Shown here piece by piece: positions 11,065 through 20,236 of a stretch of 64,000 bases of DNA. How positions within the stretch are numbered: the first letter of the stretch is position 1; every line of letters starts with the position of its first letter. Made by a program: the position numbers and the translations under genes. Under the pieces are notes generated by a model, which ran no database searches, was not told the origin of the DNA, and was given only the letters and a program-made list of their open reading frames with translations. Source of the stretch: Bordetella genomosp. 13 (lineage in GTDB: Bacteria > Pseudomonadota > Gammaproteobacteria > Burkholderiales > Burkholderiaceae_B); contig NZ_CP021111.1 of the NCBI RefSeq assembly GCF_002119665.1, forward strand, positions 3,968,001 to 4,032,000. Direction: 5' to 3'.

Positions 11065-13239
11065 TTAGGCCAAGCCGAAGGCGACCAGCACCATGTCGAC
11101 CAGCTTGATGCCGACGAAAGGCGCCAGCAGGCCGCCCAGGCCATAGACGAGCAGATTGCGCCGCAGCAGCACGGCCGCGCCCAGCGGGCGATAGCGCACG
11201 CCCTTCAACGCCAGCGGGATCAGCAGGACGATGATCAGCGCGTTGAAGATCACCGCGGACAGGATGGCCGAGGCGGGCGTGGCCAGCCGCATGACGTTCA
11301 GCACGCCCAGCTGCGGGTACACCGTGGCGAAGGCCGCCGGAATGATCGCGAAGTACTTGGCCACGTCGTTGGCCACGCTGAAGGTGGTCAGCGCGCCGCG
11401 CGTCATCAGCATCTGCTTGCCGATCTCGACGATCTCGATCAGCTTGGTGGGATTGGAATCCAGGTCCACCATGTTGCCCGCTTCCTTGGCGGCCTGCGTG
11501 CCCGAGTTCATCGCCACGGCCACGTCCGCCTGCGCGAGCGCGGGCGCATCGTTGGTGCCGTCGCCCGTCATCGCCACCAGGCGGCCTTCCTGCTGGTAGG
11601 CGCGGATCAGCTTGAGCTTGGCCTCGGGCGTGGCCTCGGCCAGGAAGTCGTCGACGCCGGCCTCCGCCGCGATGGAGGCCGCGGTGAGCTTGTTGTCGCC
11701 GGTGATCATGACCGTCTTGATGCCCATGCGGCGCAGTTCGGCAAAGCGCGGCTGGATCTCGGGCTTGACGATGTCCTTCAGCTCGATCACGCCCAGCGCG
11801 CGGGCTCCGTCGCTGACGGCCAGCGGCGTGCTGCCGCGCCGCGCCACTGTCTCGGCATCGCGCGACAGGGCCGTGGGCAGGCTCGTGCCCTGCGCTTTCA
11901 GCCAGGCCACGATCGCGTCCAGCGCGCCCTTGCGGACGGTACGGTCGGGCAGGTCCACGCCGCTCATGCGCGTCTGCGCCGTGAACGGCACGAACTCGGC
12001 CCGGGCCGTATCCACCTGCGGCAACCCGGCGGCGGATGCGCCCAGCGTCTTCTCGGCCAGCGCCACGATGCTGCGGCCCTCGGGCGTCTCGTCGGCCAGC
12101 GAGGCCAGGCGCGCCGCCTCGGCCAGTTCCTGCGGCGTCACGCCCGGCGCAGGAAGGAACGCCGCGGCCTGGCGATTGCCGAAGGTGATCGTGCCGGTCT
12201 TGTCCAGCAGCAGTACGTCCACGTCGCCGGCGGCTTCCACCGCGCGGCCCGAAGTCGCGATCACGTTGGACTGCATCAGGCGGCTCATGCCCGCCACGCC
12301 GATGGCCGACAGCAGGCCGCCGATGGTGGTGGGAATCAGGCATACCAGCAGCGCCACCAGCACCGTCACCGACACCACGCTGCCCGCGCCGGCCGCCTCC
12401 ACGGCATACGCCGAGAACGGCAGCAAGGTCACGCACACCACCAGGAACACGATGGTCAGGACCACCAGCAGGATGGTCAACGCCAATTCGTTCGGCGTCT
12501 TCTGCCGCTTGGCGCCCTCGACCATGCCGATCATGCGGTCCAGGAAGCTTTCGCCGGGGTTCGCGGCGATGCGCACGAAGATCCAGTCGGACAGCACACG
12601 CGTGCCTCCGGTGACGGACGAGAAATCGCCGCCCGACTCGCGGATCACCGGCGCGGATTCTCCGGTGATGGCGCTTTCGTCGACCGAGGCGATTCCCGCC
12701 ACCACCTGCCCGTCGCCAGGAATGGTCTCGCCCGCCATCACCAGCACGACCTCGCCCTTGCGCAGGTCGCCGGACGCGCGCGACTCGGCGCGATCCCGCC
12801 ATACGTGCGGCGTGGCGCCGGGCTCGTCGCTTTCGCGAAAGCCCTTCAGCACGCGGGCCTGAATGGTGGTGCGCAGGCCGCGCAACGTGGCGGCCTGCTG
12901 CTTGCCGCGGCCTTCGGCCAGCGCCTCCGCGAAGTTGGCGAACAGCACGGTGAACCACAGCCACACCGAGATGCCCAGGATGAAGCCGGCGGGCGCCTCG
13001 GCCACGCCGGCCAGCGCCATCCCCCACAGCACCGTGGTGAGAATGCTGCCGACGTACACGACGAACATCACCGGGTTGCGCCACTGCGCCGCGGGCGAGA
13101 GCTTGCGCAAGCTGTCGCGCAGCGCGGGGCCCACCAGCGACGACGACCAGAAGCCGAACTGGCGCTCGGTACCGGGACTGCCGGCCACGGGCGCGACGGC
13201 CGAATCGGCGGCGGCCATGGAATGAGAACGTTGGTCCAT
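11065..13239 (-). CDS. kdpB: KdpB, P-type ATPase subunit of the K+ pump
   Basis: A 724-residue P-type ATPase. It has the TGES motif at about 192-195 (A domain), phosphorylated Asp346 in [10 protein letters not shown], the nucleotide-binding domain, and the hinge [20 protein letters not shown]. The LIPTTIGG motif in the fourth helix fits class IA potassium pumps. The start ATG 13239 gives the usual N-terminal extension; the next in-frame ATG (residue 8) is an alternative. It is 20 bases after kdpA. KdpB hydrolyses ATP and drives K+ through KdpA. Confidence 0.96.
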   Translation of the reverse strand: MDQRSHSMAAADSAVAPVAGSPGTERQFGFWSSSLVGPALRDSLRKLSPAAQWRNPVMFVVYVGSILTTVLWGMALAGVAEAPAGFILGISVWLWFTVLFANFAEALAEGRGKQQAATLRGLRTTIQARVLKGFRESDEPGATPHVWRDRAESRASGDLRKGEVVLVMAGETIPGDGQVVAGIASVDESAITGESAPVIRESGGDFSSVTGGTRVLSDWIFVRIAANPGESFLDRMIGMVEGAKRQKTPNELALTILLVVLTIVFLVVCVTLLPFSAYAVEAAGAGSVVSVTVLVALLVCLIPTTIGGLLSAIGVAGMSRLMQSNVIATSGRAVEAAGDVDVLLLDKTGTITFGNRQAAAFLPAPGVTPQELAEAARLASLADETPEGRSIVALAEKTLGASAAGLPQVDTARAEFVPFTAQTRMSGVDLPDRTVRKGALDAIVAWLKAQGTSLPTALSRDAETVARRGSTPLAVSDGARALGVIELKDIVKPEIQPRFAELRRMGIKTVMITGDNKLTAASIAAEAGVDDFLAEATPEAKLKLIRAYQQEGRLVAMTGDGTNDAPALAQADVAVAMNSGTQAAKEAGNMVDLDSNPTKLIEIVEIGKQMLMTRGALTTFSVANDVAKYFAIIPAAFATVYPQLGVLNVMRLATPASAILSAVIFNALIIVLLIPLALKGVRYRPLGAAVLLRRNLLVYGLGGLLAPFVGIKLVDMVLVAFGLA

Positions 13240-13259
13240 GATTTTTCTGCCAGAGTCCT

Positions 13260-15059
13260 TCAAGGTTTCACGACATGCACGGCGTCCTGCAGATGCTCTG
13301 CGACGGGACCGAGCGCCAGCGCGGGCACGTAATTCAGCGCGCCGACCAGCAGCACCGACCCGATAAGCAGCACGCCGAACAGCGGGCCGGTGGTGGGCAT
13401 GGTGCCGGGCCCCTGCGGCAGGCGCGGCTTGGCGGCCAGCGACCCTGCCAGCGCGAGCAGCGCGACGATGGGCGCGAACCGGCCAAACCACATGGCAGCG
13501 CCCAGCAGCAGGTTGTAGAACGGCGTGTTGGCCGACAGCCCCGCGAAGGCGCTGCCGTTGTTGTTGGCGGCCGAGGACAGCGCGTACAGGATCTCGGAAT
13601 AGCCGTGGATGCCCGGGTTCAGCACGCCAGCCTTGCCCGCGCCGGTCAGCACGGCCACGGCCGTACCCACCAGCACCAGCACCGGGGTGACCAGCAGCAC
13701 GATCGACACCATCTTCATGTCGAAGGCCTCTATCTTCTTGCCCAGGTACTCGGGCGTGCGGCCTATCATCAGCCCGGCGATGAACACGGCCAGGATGGCG
13801 AAGGCCAGCATGCCGTACAGCCCCGCGCCCACGCCGCCATATACGACTTCGCCCAGTTGCATCAACAGCATGGGCGACAGGCCTCCCATGGCCGAGAACG
13901 AATCGTGCATGCCGTTGACCGCGCCGCACGAAGCCGCGGTGGTGATGGCGGCGAACAGCGCGGTCGGCGCGATGCCGAAGCGCACTTCCTTGCCCTCCAT
14001 GTTGCCGCCGTCCAGCGCCAGGCCGGCCTGCGCCAGCGCGGGCGTGGTCTGCTGCTCGAAGTGCGCGGCGGCCATGGCGAAGACGACGAACATCGCCGTC
14101 ATGGCCGCGAGAATGATGGCGCCCTGCCTGCGGCTGCCCGCCATCTCGCCGAAGCTGAAGCACAAGGCCGCCGGGATCAGGAAGATGGCCCACATCTGCA
14201 GCAGGTTGGACAGCGGCGTGGGGTTCTCATAGGGATGCGCCGAGTTGGCATTGAAGAAGCCGCCGCCGTTGGTGCCCAGCATCTTGATGGCTTCCTGAGA
14301 CGCCACCGGGCCCATGGCTATGGTCTGCTGCTGCGTGCTCAGCGTTTCCATCGCCGGCCTGCCTTCGGCGTCCAGTTGCGGCCGCCCCTGCGCATCGAGC
14401 CTGGGCGCGCTGTATTCCTGCGCTTCCAGGGTCCGCGCCTGCACATAGGGATCGAGGTTCTGGATCACGCCCTGTCCCACCAACGCGATGGCCAGCGCAA
14501 ACGCCATCGGCAGCAGCACGTAAAGCGTGCCGCGCACCAGGTCGGTCCAGAAATTGCCCACCGCCCGCGCGCCGTGGCGCGTCAGGCCGCGCACCAGCGC
14601 GAACAGCACCGCCATGCCGGTGGCGGCGGACACGAAGTTCTGCACCGTCAGCGCCAGCATCTGCGTCAGGTAGCTCATGGTGGCTTCGCCCGCGTAGCCC
14701 TGCCAGTTGGTATTGGCCACGAACGAGATCGCCGTATTCAGCGACGAATCGGGCGACACCGCGCCCAACCCGGCGGGATTGAGCGGCAGCACGCCCTGCA
14801 TGCGCTGCAGTCCATAGACCGCCACGAAGCCCAGCACGTTGAACAACAGCAGGGCCAGCGCGTAATGCTTCCAGCCCATTTCGGCCCGCGGGTCGACCCC
14901 GGCCAACCGATAGCACAGGCGCTCCAGCGGCCGCCCCCAGCGGGTCAGCCGGTAGTCGCCATTCTCCATGGCCTGCCTGATGTAGCGTCCCAGGAACGGG
15001 GCCACGCACAAGAGGACGGCCAGGTACACCGCCAGCAGCGCGACGAATCGGGCGTCCAT
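13260..15059 (-). CDS. kdpA: KdpA, K+-channel-like subunit of the K+ pump
   Basis: A 599-residue polytopic protein of the superfamily of K+ transporters. Selectivity-filter-like glycine stretches are visible, for example [17 protein letters not shown] (about residue 260) and the segments around [10 protein letters not shown] and [14 protein letters not shown]. The length and about ten hydrophobic helices are typical. Its ATG overlaps the kdpF stop by one base (TGATG), which implies coupled translation. It selects K+ and passes it through an intramembrane tunnel to KdpB. Confidence 0.96.
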   Translation of the reverse strand: MDARFVALLAVYLAVLLCVAPFLGRYIRQAMENGDYRLTRWGRPLERLCYRLAGVDPRAEMGWKHYALALLLFNVLGFVAVYGLQRMQGVLPLNPAGLGAVSPDSSLNTAISFVANTNWQGYAGEATMSYLTQMLALTVQNFVSAATGMAVLFALVRGLTRHGARAVGNFWTDLVRGTLYVLLPMAFALAIALVGQGVIQNLDPYVQARTLEAQEYSAPRLDAQGRPQLDAEGRPAMETLSTQQQTIAMGPVASQEAIKMLGTNGGGFFNANSAHPYENPTPLSNLLQMWAIFLIPAALCFSFGEMAGSRRQGAIILAAMTAMFVVFAMAAAHFEQQTTPALAQAGLALDGGNMEGKEVRFGIAPTALFAAITTAASCGAVNGMHDSFSAMGGLSPMLLMQLGEVVYGGVGAGLYGMLAFAILAVFIAGLMIGRTPEYLGKKIEAFDMKMVSIVLLVTPVLVLVGTAVAVLTGAGKAGVLNPGIHGYSEILYALSSAANNNGSAFAGLSANTPFYNLLLGAAMWFGRFAPIVALLALAGSLAAKPRLPQGPGTMPTTGPLFGVLLIGSVLLVGALNYVPALALGPVAEHLQDAVHVVKP

Positions 15060-15148
15060 CAGAATTTCTCCGGGTTGAACAGCGCGGCCAGCAGATAGGC
15101 CAGGAGCGCGGCCGCGGTGATGCCGCCCAGCCAGTAGATGGCGGTCAT
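15059..15148 (-). CDS. kdpF: KdpF, stabilising peptide of the Kdp complex
   Basis: A 29-residue single-helix peptide starting MTAIYWLGG and ending FNPEKF, the usual KdpF C-terminus. KdpF lies in the lipid-facing side of the Kdp complex and stabilises it. It overlaps kdpA by one base at its 3' end and the upstream 35-residue peptide gene by four bases at its 5' end. Confidence 0.9.
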   Translation of the reverse strand: MTAIYWLGGITAAALLAYLLAALFNPEKF

Positions 15149-15252
15149 GGCGATGCCCTCCTGTCGCCGCGCGGCGCGCGCGCGCAGAAGGCGATCAACG
15201 CCCAGATCAGGCCGGCCATCGCGCCGAAGGCCGCGAGGTACAGGACATCCAT
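15145..15252 (-). CDS. 35-residue membrane peptide at the head of the kdp operon
   Basis: ATG at 15252 is preceded by GGGGAG and encodes a short hydrophobic helix (LYLAAFGAMAGLIWALIAF) with a basic tail (CARAPRGDRR). The stop overlaps the kdpF start (ATGA). Small open frames in this position occur before kdpF in many proteobacteria and are usually left unannotated. Evidence for translation here is the Shine-Dalgarno sequence, the overlap and the membrane-peptide composition. It could be an extra Kdp subunit or a leader peptide that sets kdpF translation. The function is unknown. Confidence 0.65.
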   Translation of the reverse strand: MDVLYLAAFGAMAGLIWALIAFCARAPRGDRRASP

Positions 15253-15318
15253 GTTTTTCTCCCCGGGGCCGTGCCCCGAACTGAACAGCGTCGGCGGGCT
15301 TGCCGCCGGACCCTGCGC

Positions 15319-15383
15319 AGATTACGGAGCCGGGGGTAAAAACGGGATAAAGCTTGGAGGGCCCGGTATAAAAACCGTGTAAA
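15319..15383 (-). promoter_or_regulatory. kdp operon promoter with four KdpE-like half-sites
   Basis: Read on the minus strand: TTTACA (15383-15378), TTTATA (15372-15367), TTTATC (15351-15346) and TTTACC (15340-15335), i.e. offsets 0, 11, 32 and 43, then a TAATCT -10 hexamer at offset 59 (15324-15319). From memory, the Escherichia coli KdpE site has TTTATA and TTTACA with the same 11-bp phasing, and PhoB-type regulators replace a -35 box about 10 bp before the -10. The expected transcription start lies near 15311, giving a leader of about 60 bases. Confidence 0.7.
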
Positions 15384-15653
15384 GGGGTCATCCGCACCAA
15401 TTCGGTGCGTCCTTCGCGGCGCCGGACGTCGCGCGGCTGGCTTGCCTGCTCGGTCCAAAATCCCGAAATTCGTCTCGATTTGTTCATGGGATGGCCGAAC
15501 ACGGCGACTTTCCGGCCACATCGCACTACATTGGTGCCGGATATAACTAAATGAATGCGCCGAATTAGGGCATTCCCCTAGTGTGACAATCCCGTAACTG
15601 GTGCAGAATCCTTTCCCATGCAGGTGAGGAGACAGAAGGCTCTGAAGGGCCTC
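15384..15653. other. Intergenic spacer between the kdp promoter and the symporter promoter
   Basis: No convincing gene. The stretch is less GC-rich than its surroundings and has short AT islands (TATAAC at 15542-15547). It also has weak pairing potential around 15633-15650 (AGGC/GCCT). I could not match it to a riboswitch family. Confidence 0.4.
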
Positions 15654-15681
15654 TAGACAACCGGCGGCACCGGTATATAAA
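15654..15681 (+). promoter_or_regulatory. Probable sigma-70 promoter of the DUF4212/symporter pair
   Basis: TAGACA at 15654-15659 (5 of 6 to the -35 consensus) and TATAAA at 15676-15681 (5 of 6 to the -10 consensus) are 16 bp apart, facing the symporter genes. The transcript would start near 15688 and carry a leader of roughly 125 bases that includes the hairpin at 15709-15744. Confidence 0.55.
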
Positions 15682-15708
15682 TTAAGGCAGTACAAAAAAA
15701 GCAAACGC

Positions 15709-15744
15709 ACAACGGTCGGCACGTTTACCCGTGCCGGCCGTTGT
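15709..15744 (+). promoter_or_regulatory. Long hairpin in the symporter leader
   Basis: ACAACGGTCGGCACG pairs with CGTGCCGGCCGTTGT over 15 positions with one G-U pair and a 6-base loop. No T run follows, so this is not a classical terminator. It lies about 20-56 bases after the predicted start of transcription and may stabilise the mRNA or bind a protein. Confidence 0.5.
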
Positions 15745-15815
15745 CGCATGAAGGCCCGCCAAGCGCGCAATCCGCCGGACACGGGCACAGTGCGTTCCGC
15801 TCATCCAGGTCGAGC

Positions 15816-16121
15816 ATGCCGGCATCCCGCCTCCGTCCGCATTCCCCCGCGCGCTACTGGCGCCGCAACGTCCAGCTCATCGCGCTGCTGCTGGTCCTGT
15901 GGGTCGCGCTTACCGCCGCGCCGGCCCTGTTCACCGGATACCTTGCGTTCGAGTTCATCGGCTGGCCGTTTCCGTTCTGGCTGGCCGCCTATGGCGCGCC
16001 CCTGGCCTTCCTGCTGATCGTGGCCGCGTACGGCTGGATCATGAACCGGGCCGACGCACACGCCGCGCAGACCGCCGGCGAGCTGGATACGGCCGACACC
16101 CCGCCGCGCGAGCCGCGCTGA
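15816..16121 (+). CDS. DUF4212 protein, small subunit of a sodium/solute symporter
   Basis: A 101-residue membrane protein from ATG 15816 (AGGT nine bases ahead; a TTG at 15741 would add 25 poorly conserved residues). It matches the DUF4212 pattern: ARYWRRN at about 11-17, a first helix, the FEFIGWPFPFWLAAYGAP motif, and a second helix ending in YGWIMNRAD. DUF4212 proteins are encoded beside VC_2705-type sodium symporters and are thought to be an accessory subunit. Its stop overlaps the next start (TGATG), indicating stoichiometric translation. Confidence 0.87.
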   Translation: MPASRLRPHSPARYWRRNVQLIALLLVLWVALTAAPALFTGYLAFEFIGWPFPFWLAAYGAPLAFLLIVAAYGWIMNRADAHAAQTAGELDTADTPPREPR

Positions 16122-18190
16122 TGCCGTTTTCCGCCGACACCCAGCACGAGTTCGGCCTGCGGCTGCGCCGCATCTACCTGCTGTACACGGCGGGCTTCGC
16201 CATGCTGGTGGGCCTGCTTGCGCTGGCAGAGATGGCCGGGCTGTCGCGCAACTGGATCGGCTATGCGTTCCTCATCATCACCGTCAGCCTGTATGCCTGC
16301 ATCGGCATCGTGTGCCGCACGTCCGATCAGGTCGAATACTACGTGGCGGGCCGCCGCGTGCCGGCCGTCTACAACGGCATGGCCACCGCAGCCGACTGGA
16401 TGTCCGTGGCCTCGTTCATCGGCGTGGCGGGCACCCTGTACTTGACTGGCTACGGCGGCCTGGCCTACGTGATAGGGTGGACGGGCGGCTACGTGCTGGT
16501 GGCCCTGCTGCTGGCGCCCTATCTGCGCAAGTTCGGGCAGTACACCATCCCCGACTACCTGGGCGCGCGCTACGGCGGCAACCTGCCGCGGCTGGCAGGC
16601 GTGGCCTGCGCGGTCCTGTGCTCGTTCACCTATCTGGTGGCGCAGATCTACGGAGTCGGCATCATCACCACCCGGCTCACCGGCATCACGTTCGAGCTGG
16701 GCATCTTCGTGGCGCTGGGCGGCATGCTGGTGTGCTCGTTCCTGGGCGGCATGCGCGCCGTCACCTGGACCCAGGTGGGGCAGTACATCATCCTGGTCAT
16801 CGCCTACCTGGTGCCGGTGATCTGGCTGTCGGTGAAGCACACGGACAGTCCGGTGCCGCAGCTGTCGGCCGGCTCCGTACTGCAGCAGGTCACCGAGAAA
16901 GAGATCCACCTGCAGAACGACCCGGCCGAACAGGAGGTGCGGCGGCTGTGGCGCCAGCAGGCGCGCGAAATGAGCGCGCGGCTGGACGCTCTGCCGCAGT
17001 CCTGGGTGGACGAGAAGGACCGGCTGCGGTCCCGCCTGGCGGCGCTCATCGCCACGGACGCGCCCATGGTCGAGGTGCGTTCGCTCGAGCGCGAACTTGC
17101 GGCCTACCCGCCCAATCCCGAAGCGGCGCGCGCCGCATGGTCCCAGGCGCGCGCGGCCTTCGACGCGCGCGGCTCACCGCCAACGCCGCATGCCCAGCCC
17201 TTTCCCGCCCGCGACGAACAGGAACGCGCGGACATGCGCGTCAACTTCCTCTCGCTGGTGCTGTGCCTGATGCTGGGCACGGCGGGCATGCCGCACATCC
17301 TGATGCGCTCGTACACGACGCCATCGGTGGGCGATGCGCGCCGCTCGGTGTTCTGGGCGCTGCTGTTCATCCTGCTGCTGTACTTCACCGCGCCCGCGCT
17401 GGCGCTGCTGGTCAAGTACGAGGTCTATGCCCAGGTGGTGGGCACGCCGTTCAGCAGCCTGCCCAACTGGGTGCATGCCTGGAGCGCGGTCGATGCCAAC
17501 CTGCTCGAGGTCGTGGACATCAATCGCGACGGCATCGTGCAGCTGGGCGAGATCGGCATGGGCGCCGACGTGGTGGTGCTGGCCATGCCCGAGATCGGCG
17601 GCCTGCCCTTCGTCATCTCGGGGCTGGTGGCCGCGGGCGCGCTCGCCGCGGCGCTGTCCACGGCGGATGGCCTGCTGCTGACCATGTCGAACTCGCTGTC
17701 CCACGACATGTGGTATCGCGTGGTGTCGCCGCGCATGCCGGCGGCGCGGCGAGTCATCGTGTCCAAGATACTACTGCTGCTGGTGGCGTTCGGGGCCGCA
17801 TGGGTGGCGGCGCGCAAGCCGGCCGACATCCTCTTCATGGTGACGGCAGCCTTCTCGTTTGCGGCCTCGTCCTTCTTCCCGGCGCTGGTGATGGGCGTGT
17901 TCTGGCGTCGTGCCAACAAGTGGGGCGTGACGATGGGCATGGCAGCGGGGCTGGCCACCACGTTCGCCTACATGGCGCACACCCATCCCTGGCTGCGGGA
18001 ATGGGTCTTCGGCGTGCCGCGCACCGTGGCCGTCGACCTGTGGTGGGGCATCCAGCCCATCGCCGCGGGGGTGATGGGCGCGCCGGCCGCGTTCGCCACC
18101 ATCATCATCGTGTCGCTGCTCACGCCGCGGCCCGATGCGGCCACGCTGGCGCTGGTGGATTATCTGCGCAAGCCGGGCGAAGGCGCCTGA
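16121..18190 (+). CDS. Sodium:solute symporter large subunit (SSS family, VC_2705 type) with an EF-hand loop
   Basis: A 689-residue polytopic transporter, related to the acetate permease ActP. The N-terminal half has SSS-family sequences (VAGRRVPAVYNGMATAADWM, GAVTWTQVGQY-like region). About 120 highly charged residues (about 255-370) with likely coiled-coil character interrupt the hydrophobic core. This makes it longer than the roughly 550-580 residues I would expect for the Vibrio type. Residues 466-477 (DINRDGIVQLGE) fit the EF-hand calcium loop D-x-N-x-D-G-x-I/V-x-x-x-E exactly. The substrate is probably a short monocarboxylate, by family inference. It converges on the LysR gene with a 6-base gap. 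Confidence 0.88.
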   Translation: MPFSADTQHEFGLRLRRIYLLYTAGFAMLVGLLALAEMAGLSRNWIGYAFLIITVSLYACIGIVCRTSDQVEYYVAGRRVPAVYNGMATAADWMSVASFIGVAGTLYLTGYGGLAYVIGWTGGYVLVALLLAPYLRKFGQYTIPDYLGARYGGNLPRLAGVACAVLCSFTYLVAQIYGVGIITTRLTGITFELGIFVALGGMLVCSFLGGMRAVTWTQVGQYIILVIAYLVPVIWLSVKHTDSPVPQLSAGSVLQQVTEKEIHLQNDPAEQEVRRLWRQQAREMSARLDALPQSWVDEKDRLRSRLAALIATDAPMVEVRSLERELAAYPPNPEAARAAWSQARAAFDARGSPPTPHAQPFPARDEQERADMRVNFLSLVLCLMLGTAGMPHILMRSYTTPSVGDARRSVFWALLFILLLYFTAPALALLVKYEVYAQVVGTPFSSLPNWVHAWSAVDANLLEVVDINRDGIVQLGEIGMGADVVVLAMPEIGGLPFVISGLVAAGALAAALSTADGLLLTMSNSLSHDMWYRVVSPRMPAARRVIVSKILLLLVAFGAAWVAARKPADILFMVTAAFSFAASSFFPALVMGVFWRRANKWGVTMGMAAGLATTFAYMAHTHPWLREWVFGVPRTVAVDLWWGIQPIAAGVMGAPAAFATIIIVSLLTPRPDAATLALVDYLRKPGEGA

Positions 18191-18196
18191 TGCGGA

Positions 18197-19087
18197 TCAG
18201 CGTCCGGCCGGCGCGTGCGAACGCAGCCAGCCGCCAAAGGCCTGGATGAGGTCCAGGCGCGGAGAACTGCGCGGGCACAGCAGCGCGTAGGCCCGCCGCG
18301 CCTGCAGCGACTGGTGGGGCACGATGCACAGATTGCCCTTGCGCACCTCTTCCTCGGCCAGCGCCACCGGGGCCAGCGCCACGCCCAACGAGTCCACGGC
18401 GGCCACCAGCGCGAAATAGAGCTGGTCGAACACTTTGGTGGCGGACTCCGGATCGCGCCGCACCCGCTGCGCGCGAAACCACGCTTCCCATGCGCGGTTT
18501 TCGGTGCGCGTGACGAGCAGCGTGGCGCGAGCCAGGTCCTGGGGGCCGTCCAGTTCATTGCGCCGCCGGTACTGCGGGCTGCACACCGGCACGGATCGCC
18601 CGTCCAGGAAGCGCTCGGCGTGCAGTCCGCGCGGCACGGCGCTGATGCGTCGTATGGCCGCGTCGTATTGGCCTTCGTCGAAATCGACGGGATCGGTGGA
18701 CGTCGAAATCTCGATGCGAAACCCGGACTGCCCGTTGTCCAGCGCCCCCAGGCGCGGCATCAACCACCACATCGCAAGCGTGGGCGGCACCGACACCCTC
18801 AGCAGCGAACTCGAGCGATTGGCGGGCCGCAGCGCATCGCTGGCCGAGAACAGGATATCGAACGCGCGCGCCACCGCCTGCGCCAGTTGCGCGCCTTCCG
18901 GCGTCAGCGTCAAGGCGCGCGGCCCGCGCGAGAACAGAACCATGCGGAAGTGCGCTTCCAGCGCGGCCACCTGGCGGCTGACGGCGCCGTGCGTCACGCA
19001 CAGCTCCTCGGCCGCCTTGGTGAAACTGAGGTGCCGGGCAGCCGCGTCGAAGGCCTTCAATGCGTTCAGTGGAGGCAGCTGTCTCAT
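18197..19087 (-). CDS. LysR-type regulator, GcvA-like
   Basis: A 296-residue LysR regulator. The N-terminus MRQLPPLNALKAFDAAARHL and the helix-turn-helix (SFTKAAEELCVTHGAVSRQV, about residues 21-40) are typical of the GcvA subgroup. The remainder is the substrate-binding effector domain. The start was chosen to match GcvA proteins; an upstream in-frame ATG (19177) would add 30 unlikely residues. It is divergent from the Bug/SDR/BKACE/Rieske operon across 135 bp and is its probable regulator, with a pathway acid as the likely effector. Confidence 0.92.
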   Translation of the reverse strand: MRQLPPLNALKAFDAAARHLSFTKAAEELCVTHGAVSRQVAALEAHFRMVLFSRGPRALTLTPEGAQLAQAVARAFDILFSASDALRPANRSSSLLRVSVPPTLAMWWLMPRLGALDNGQSGFRIEISTSTDPVDFDEGQYDAAIRRISAVPRGLHAERFLDGRSVPVCSPQYRRRNELDGPQDLARATLLVTRTENRAWEAWFRAQRVRRDPESATKVFDQLYFALVAAVDSLGVALAPVALAEEEVRKGNLCIVPHQSLQARRAYALLCPRSSPRLDLIQAFGGWLRSHAPAGR

Positions 19088-19118
19088 GGTCCCCTGCGTA
19101 TGGCGTATTGGTCGCCGT

Positions 19119-19149
19119 GAGTTTTTCTCACATTGTATGTAAAAAACTC
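19119..19149. promoter_or_regulatory. Inverted repeat in the LysR/catabolic-operon divergent region
   Basis: GAGTTTTT (19119-19126) and AAAAACTC (19142-19149) form a perfect 8-bp inverted repeat with a 15-base AT-rich spacer, midway between the LysR gene and the catabolic operon. LysR proteins bind dyads of this kind (T-N11-A core). It is a candidate operator; no binding data are implied. Confidence 0.45.
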
Positions 19150-19222
19150 GATTGTCCGGGGCCGTAGGGGTCGCCACAATCGCCCCTCATAAGCAGACCA
19201 ATACCAACCACGGAGACAAACC

Positions 19223-20236
19223 ATGCGCCATCCCTGTAGCGGCGCCGGCATATCCCGGCGCACTTTGCTGGCCGCCGCGCTTACCACCGCGTTGGCCGCG
19301 GCCCTCGCCCTGCCGGCGGCCCCAGCCCGGTCCGCGCCGGCCGCGGCCGTCGAAGGACCGGTGAGGATCGTGCTGCCCTTCGGTCCAGGCAGCGGCACCG
19401 ACATCTATGCGCGACTGGTGGCCGAGAAGCTGGGCCCCGCGCTGGGCGTGCCGGTCATCGTGGAGAACAAGCCGGGCGCCAACGGCATCATCGCGGCGGA
19501 ATCCGTAGCGCGCGCCAAGCCGGACGGCAACACGCTGCTGTTCACCACCAACACCACGCATGCCGCCAATCCCAGCATGTTCAAGAGCCTGTCGTATGAC
19601 CCGGTGAAGGACTATGCCCCGGTCACCAAGCTGGGCAACCTGACCTTCCTGCTGGTCGTGGCCGCCGACGGACCCTACCGCACCCTGCAGGACCTGGTGG
19701 CGGCGGCACGCAAGCAACCCGGGCGCGTGTCGTACGGCGCCTCGAACAGCTTCGGCACGGTATCGGGCAGCAAGCTGGGCAAGATCGCCGGGGTCGAGTT
19801 CCTGCAGATTCCGTACCGCAGTTCGCCGCAGATCATTACCGACCTGCTGGGCGGGCAAGTGAAGTTCGCGTTCGTCGACGTGGCCGCGGCCGGCCCCATG
19901 CTGGCCGCGAACAAGATGCGGGCGCTGACCGTGCTGTCCGACCAGCGCTTTCCTACCTTGCCCGACGTACCCACGATGAAGGAACTGGGCTATTCGCAAT
20001 TCGACGTGGTGGCGTGGTTCGGCATGTTCGCGCCGGCCGGCACGCCGCCGGCCGTCGTGGCCCAGCTCAACGGAAAACTGACCGCCATCCTGAAGGATCC
20101 CGCGCTGCGCAAGCGTGGCGCGGAACTGGGCATCGAGATATTCGGCAGCTCTCCCGAGGAGCTGGGCCAGTACGTCGGTTCGCAGGTCGACCTGTGGAAG
20201 CAACTGACTGCCGACGCGGGATTGACGCCGCAATGA
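19223..20236 (+). CDS. Bug-type (TctC) periplasmic solute-binding protein
   Basis: A 337-residue tripartite tricarboxylate transporter receptor. The N-terminus has a twin-arginine-like signal (ISRRTLLAAALTTA) with cleavage after about residue 36. Family blocks follow: RIVLPFGPGSGTDIYARL, ENKPGANGIIAAESVARA, and PFRSSPQ-like IPYRSSPQIITDLLGGQV. No TctA/TctB membrane genes are nearby, as is usual for Bordetella Bug proteins. It may feed a distant transporter or act as a sensor. It is the first gene of the catabolic operon, with CGGAGAC before the ATG, and its stop overlaps the SDR start (ATGA). Confidence 0.92.
   Translation: MRHPCSGAGISRRTLLAAALTTALAAALALPAAPARSAPAAAVEGPVRIVLPFGPGSGTDIYARLVAEKLGPALGVPVIVENKPGANGIIAAESVARAKPDGNTLLFTTNTTHAANPSMFKSLSYDPVKDYAPVTKLGNLTFLLVVAADGPYRTLQDLVAAARKQPGRVSYGASNSFGTVSGSKLGKIAGVEFLQIPYRSSPQIITDLLGGQVKFAFVDVAAAGPMLAANKMRALTVLSDQRFPTLPDVPTMKELGYSQFDVVAWFGMFAPAGTPPAVVAQLNGKLTAILKDPALRKRGAELGIEIFGSSPEELGQYVGSQVDLWKQLTADAGLTPQ

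Noticed and set aside
15541..15700. Possible known riboswitch upstream of the symporter
   Set aside because: I compared it by eye with cobalamin, TPP, FMN, SAM, SAH, glycine, guanidine, fluoride and c-di-GMP patterns and found no match. Only weak local pairing is present.
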